Assembly: GCA_004352715.1 (NCBI GenBank)
Contig: SCFE01000003.1
Span: 4,831,109 to 4,895,108, forward strand
Direction of reading: 5' to 3'
From: Hofstenia miamia
Taxonomy: Eukaryota > Xenacoelomorpha > Acoela
DNA length: 64,000 nucleotides
Numbering within the stretch: the first letter of the stretch is position 1; each line of letters begins with the position of its first letter. Under the pieces are notes generated by a model. It was given only the letters and a program-made list of their open reading frames with translations, was not told the DNA's origin and did no database searches. The translations under genes were made by a program, and so were the position numbers. Below, one piece after another: positions 59,646 to 64,000 of the stretch.

Positions 59646-60444
59646 TTAAAAGGGCAGAGTGCAGACTTGATAATTATAGAAAAGAAACTCAGAGCATTTT
59701 GAGAAGATACCATATTTTGACATTGAATTAAGGCAGAAAATGAATAGTGCAGATTTGAAATTTTTGTGGTAGGACCAAAGGTCTAGATCAGGATTTGCTA
59801 TCATAAAATTACCAAGGGGTATGATGTGGTAGAAGAAATTATTAGACGAAGTTGTTTTGCGAATTCTGGGTACAAGAAATTTGACAGTTGAAGAAGAGCG
59901 AGAGTTCGATATTTCAGGGGAGAAAGATAGAATGTCGTAGATATCAAAGTCATAGTATCCTAAAAGAAGTTTAGGAAATAATAGATCAAGATATTTAAGA
60001 TCAATACAGATAGGAAAGAGCTTGGCTTTTGTAAGAAGTGATAGATATGGTTGATTTGAGCAAAAAATCCAGCGAAAAAGAATTAAAGATAATGAACTTA
60101 GTGTGAGACGATGTAGAAATTGGCACATTTGTTCTAAGGAAGAAAAACTTAGATGAGAATTTTTTATTTTTAGAAGGAATGTGTGGAGTCCAGGCTAATG
60201 ATTTGGAAATAATGATACCGACATCTTTAACTTCAGATTTTATTGGAAAAATGAAATTTTCTATTGAAAGTGAAGAGGTAGGAGGTAAACGAGAGCAGGT
60301 AATAAAAAGCCCTTCAGATTTGGGTAGATGAAAAGGTAGATAATTTGATTGTGACCAATCTGAAGCATATTCACAAACGGATTGAAGACAATTGAGAGAA
60401 GTAGAGACAATTTTAATATTGAAATTGCTACTATACCCGCTCAA
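59646..60444 (-). pseudogene. LINE ORF2 thumb and C-terminal region
   Basis: Two overlapping frames, 60444-60001 and 60128-59646. The first has LQSVCEYASDWSQSNYLPFH, the helix following the catalytic centre, and SEVKDVGIIISKSLAWTPHI (the LGV-x-l-x-x-L-x-W-x-x-H motif), then FFFLRTNVP. The second has FPICIDLKYLDLLFPKLLLG, ISNSRSSSTVKFLVPRIRKT and FFYHIIPLGNFM, the C-terminal region of CR1-type LINEs. One frameshift near 60100 separates them. Otherwise unusually well preserved. Confidence 0.7.
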
Positions 60445-60789
60445 ATATCATTGGTACACAATATTTCAAAAACAAATTGCTTCCTTAACAAAAACAGTTA
60501 AACTTGGCTAATTGTGGGCCGCTGAATTTGAATATTACCATGAAAAAATCGGATTAGCTGTTGTTTTCAAGATATAGACATATGTATTTTTTCATACTTA
60601 TGCCAAAGCAATATAAAAAAACTGTTAGTAAACACAATAAGGCATTTAAAGAACATTAATAATGTAATTCACATCAAAGTGCGTGGGTGTTAATCTAAAA
60701 AGTTAATCAACAGCCGAGGCAAACGTATACTTGAAATGGTAAAGGTCAAAATTTCATTCTGCATGTCAATCCATCCCCACCCGCCTTTT

Positions 60790-61450
60790 CCTGCTTAGCG
60801 TTTTATACTCAGCAGATGGAAGATCTCTAGACACTTTCATCCAGCAATGGTTGGCCAATATTGATTGATTTAATTTTCACTGGTTCCTTTTTCTATGCCA
60901 GCAATATCTTGGTGGAATCTCTCCTCATGTCATCACTAACTGCTCCACAATTTGATGGAAAAAAGTCAAGATGAGAATGCAAAAAGTGGGTCTTTGTAGA
61001 CTTCTACAAAAGATTTTGCACCACATCATTGTAATTTTTCGCTATCTTCTTTCTCAAAAAAATGTGTTGCTATTGATTGAAAAGCCACCCATGCGGCTAT
61101 TTCTTTTCCTTCTAGTACTTGATCAAATTTATCATTGTTCATAAGTTGACGAATATGAGGACCAACAAATACGCCTTCTTTGACTTTAGCTTTGCTAAAT
61201 TTTTGAAACTTTTCTTGAATGTATTGAAAACCAGCGGTTGCTTTGTCCATAGCTTCACAAAATTTTTCATGAGCCCTAGCTTGATATGAAGGGGTAGCTA
61301 CAAAATCAACATCGAATCTACAAGTGATGTATTTCGAACATTCTTCTTACCAGGGACCAGATATTTTTGGGGTAGCCAGTTTTTCTTGATGAAATGTGGC
61401 TTTCTATATCTCACAATCCAGAGCCGATCAGCAATTTTTGATGTGATTTT
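60790..61450 (-). pseudogene. Broken copy of a repetitive invertebrate protein family
   Basis: Across several frames the minus strand reads KKNWLPQKYLVPGKKNVRN, then LPLHIKLGLMKNFVKLW, the intact 74-codon piece MDKATAGFQYIQEKF ... KVKEGVFVGPHIRQLM ... EIAAWVAF (61250-61026), THFLHSHLDFFPSNCGAVSD and the relics of GERFHQDI. I recall this layout (PLHIKLG-MKNFVKA-GIFVGPQIR-FLHSHLDFFP-NLGAVSDEHGERFHQDI) from multicopy, uncharacterised proteins in arthropod and other invertebrate genomes. They are probably mobile-element derived; that origin is inference. Frameshifts throughout, so not functional. Confidence 0.7.
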
Positions 61451-61923
61451 GGTTTTCAGCAACCCAAATTTTGCAAAGATTGACAGTTTTTAAGGAAGCA
61501 TTTTGACTGTAGACCAGTGCGATCGCATTGTTGGTTACACTTGGTGGGTTTAAATATAATTTTTTTCAATGTAAGGTATGGATGACGAATTTATTATTGA
61601 TTATTTCTATATTAGATTAATGTAGTACATCGTGATTCTATCCCCACGAATAATATTTGTTGTGTCATTATGCAGTAAACAACATAATGGTTTAAATAAA
61701 AGCTTGTTGCAAAAATATTTATTCATTGATGTATATTAAAAATCTACTATGTCTTTCTTATTTGTCCCATCTGTGTTTTTTATCTTTTTTGAACATTTAT
61801 TACAGAACTTACATGACTTTCTCAATTTTTAAAGATATTTCAATGTAAATCAGTTTTCGCTTGGTGGCTACATTGAATATGAAAATGTTCATAATTTCAC
61901 TGCAAATTCTTCACTCTCTCTAT
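61451..61923. other. Non-coding stretch
   Basis: No supported feature. Confidence 0.4.
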
Positions 61924-62866
61924 TAGAGCTCGGGAGTATAAAAACTTTGAAGTCGTTTAGGTTCGATATTAATCAAAATACCGCGCTATCGGTATGACTA
62001 TGAAAAAATCAAAAGTATATTATATATATATATATAAATTAATATAGTTGTTTGTATTCATTAATGATTATGCCAGGCACCGGTGCCATAGGGTCTTACA
62101 CCCTTGATAATTTAAATCATTTCCGCCATCAGAATTCTTGCAAATCAACTTGAGTAAGAATTAAAAAATATAACTAGTTTTTCCCACAGAGTAAAAAATG
62201 TAAGCAGCATGAAATTTTTTACCCACGGCTTAGCCTGAATTATTAGGACAGCAAGCCAAACCGGCCAGCAACATTTGGCCTGTGTCCTAGCAATTTTGGG
62301 ACAGTTTATTAACCCACATTTTCAGATTGCAAATTCTACCCGTTATCTACTACGCCATAAAATAGCCTACGAGAGTTATCCTGTAATATTTTTGCTAATT
62401 CTTACGAAAGACCAATTTGTGCATATCTACCAACTTCTAGTAATATGAAGAATAATTTTCATTATCTTCTAATATATTTCGACCCTTTTGTATAAATTAT
62501 AAGAATTTAAATTTCATAATCATGATTATTGCATAGCAAAGAAATAAATGCACCTTATCCCGAATGAGCACATTTGCAAAAATTTTTTAGGAAAAAATCT
62601 ATAAAAAGCTTGTTCTTTGGGAAGGTATATAATTGTAACTGCATTGTTAATAGACCTTTCTTCTTAAGAAATTTCCACCGTGCCATATGTTCGACCTTGG
62701 ACGGAAATATTACAACCTTTCATAGTGCAAACATTGACCTGCAGGCTTGCACATAATATACATGCTCATAAATATAATATCGATGAACTTTTTATGAAAG
62801 ATATCGCGGTATCGGTATTTTTCATTATTGTCAAAATACCGCGCTATCGGTATACCCCGTGCCCTA
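61924..62866. mobile_element. MITE-like element with CGGTAT subterminal repeats
   Basis: Ends TAGAGCTCGGGAGTATA (61924) and the complement of TAGGGCACGGGGTATA (ending 62866) form imperfect inverted repeats. A 23-bp sequence containing ACCGCGCTATCGGTAT is repeated exactly at 61973-61995 and 62831-62853, and an inverted relative (CGCGGTATCGGTATTTT) lies at 62806. No transposase is encoded. No flanking duplication is obvious. hAT-like termini are suggested but unproven. Confidence 0.45.
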
Positions 62867-63059
62867 GTTTTCTTCGAAATTGCTCTACCATGTTAAAATA
62901 ACAATACCTTGTTCATGTTTTAGGTTTCATTTTTTCAATTTGTGCGAATATACACCACGAATGAAATTTTCCATATTAGCGATTGTTCCAACACTATTAA
63001 AATCAAACAAAATTTTGAAAATACCTATATTGATTTTGGTTTTAATGGAACTTTGGTTT

Positions 63060-63250
63060 TGATGAGAAACATTCAACTTGCTTCTATAATATCTTCTTAG
63101 AACTAGCATACATCTTCAGGTCATCCATGTAGCATATGTGTACAACCATACGATCTTCTTTAACTTAATCTCTATGGCTGTTTCCCTTCTGTAACTGGAA
63201 TCACTGTCGTAGATCCTTTCAAACGGGAGAGAACTCCCTCTCCCCAAGAT
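63060..63250 (-). pseudogene. LINE RT motif-C fragment
   Basis: The minus strand reads VVHICYMDDLKMYASSKKIL at about 63150-63090, matching the YMDDLKLYA catalytic motif of one LINE RT lineage. Upstream, in another frame, are degenerate residues of the preceding region (YDSDSSYRRET). Only about 190 bp are recognisable. Confidence 0.45.
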
Positions 63251-63259
63251 ATAAGGACA

Positions 63260-64000
63260 TCAATAAGTTATAACCATTTTTGTTAATTTAAATGAGAAAT
63301 TAAAGTAGTAAATGAATTATAAAAAGTTTCAGTTGTGTGAAAGATGCAAATCTTGTCAGTGGAGGGGCTTTTTGATTAAGAATGTTTAAATGTCAAGAAG
63401 AACTAACATCAGTTTTTTACAGCTTTTCTATTTTTAATCTCTCCTTCAAAAATTCTAAGGATATGTGTCTCTGATTGGAATTAAGCTAACTACAAACAGT
63501 AGTTTGCAAACCTGTTGTTATTACTATGATTATAAAGATTTTAATTATTTCAAATTTAGTCATCAGTATATATTACATTTTCTTAAAGAAAGTTTATAGA
63601 ATTTACACTGTCTTGATCAACTAAATAATCAGACTAGGTTAACCAAAATTATGACTTCAATTGAAACACTAGTAAGTATTCCATCGATTTTAATACGAAT
63701 AGTAGAAACCAGAAAAATGTCTTTTCTGTTATAAATAAAACATCTTCAAATAACTGGTTAGTAGATCATATGTATCCGTTTAATAAAATCAAAAAAACTT
63801 ATAATAATCTGTTGCCATAATGGTTTCATTTAAGGCATTATCGGTAAAATCCCCATATATTTTCCTACTAGGGAATAAAGCTGTTACTGAAAAACACGAA
63901 AACGGCATCTTTCACAATATTTTTTCCACATGTCTTCGTGAACAGATTTTCATTTCAATCTCTTAAATTTGAAGTAAATTACTAAATATATCATCTAAAA
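63260..64000. other. Non-coding AT-rich end of window
   Basis: No gene seen. GGGAATAAAGCTGTTACTG at 63872 resembles the other LINE tails but lacks coding support. Confidence 0.4.

Noticed and set aside
1-64000. tRNA, rRNA and CRISPR arrays
   Set aside because: I looked for tRNA B-box-like GGTTCGAATCC sequences, conserved rRNA stretches and regularly spaced repeats and saw none. A covariance-model scan was not possible.

Overview
The window is AT-rich (roughly 70% A+T) metazoan-type genomic DNA. The evidence is short exons bounded by GT/AG splice signals, introns ranging from about 42 bp to 3 kb, no operons, many (TA)n microsatellites, and a dense load of decayed eukaryotic transposons (P superfamily, Tc1/mariner, piggyBac, Penelope, several LINE lineages, MITEs). 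The transposon spectrum fits an invertebrate animal; I cannot name the species. The sequence is a draft scaffold: there is a gap of exactly 1,000 N (39504-40503), two 21-N gaps, a 7-N gap and several single-N joins, some flanked by duplicated sequence that looks like assembly artefact.

Probable host genes are few. (i) 12.65-17.46 kb (+): a five-exon Cid1/MTPAP-like nucleotidyltransferase whose splice phases all agree. All three positions expected to hold catalytic carboxylates look altered, so it may be a pseudo-polymerase. (ii) 21.77-23.43 kb (-): an unrecognised gene of at least two exons. (iii) 54.29-55.50 kb (-): a putative secreted repeat protein with a parallel beta-helix-like F/N-rich repeat. 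(iv) 2.08-2.38 kb: two divergent candidate first exons about 77 bp apart. Other small candidate exons are listed at low confidence.

Region by region: 0-6.9 kb is mostly non-coding, with an LTR-type end (3.3-3.7 kb) and a broken DD34E Tc1 transposase (3.99-4.89 kb). A hAT-like MITE lies at 6.9-7.3 kb, a Penelope-like RT relic at 8.8-9.4 kb, and two deletion-derivative mariner elements at 10.6-12.0 kb, just upstream of the Cid1-like gene. At 17.9-20.6 kb there are two copies of one LINE 3' end. At 25.98-26.9 kb there is a GC-richer island of unknown nature. A diverged P-like element lies at 27.5-28.8 kb. At 29.4-35.9 kb a LINE has been interrupted by a P-type element with a perfect 8-bp target duplication. 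Local tandem repeats fill 36.7-39.0 kb. A second, internally deleted P element with its own 8-bp duplication lies at 46.17-48.33 kb. From 49 to 53 kb come Tc1, LINE and mariner pieces and a second copy of the LINE segment. The last part holds the beta-helix gene, then LINE, piggyBac, further LINE pieces, a broken member of a repetitive invertebrate protein family, and a 0.94-kb MITE-like element.

The most interesting items are the apparently catalytically dead nucleotidyltransferase, the P-superfamily cluster (two related copies plus a third, diverged element with similar termini), and the secreted beta-helix-like protein. All family assignments come from motif recognition by eye; no searches were run.
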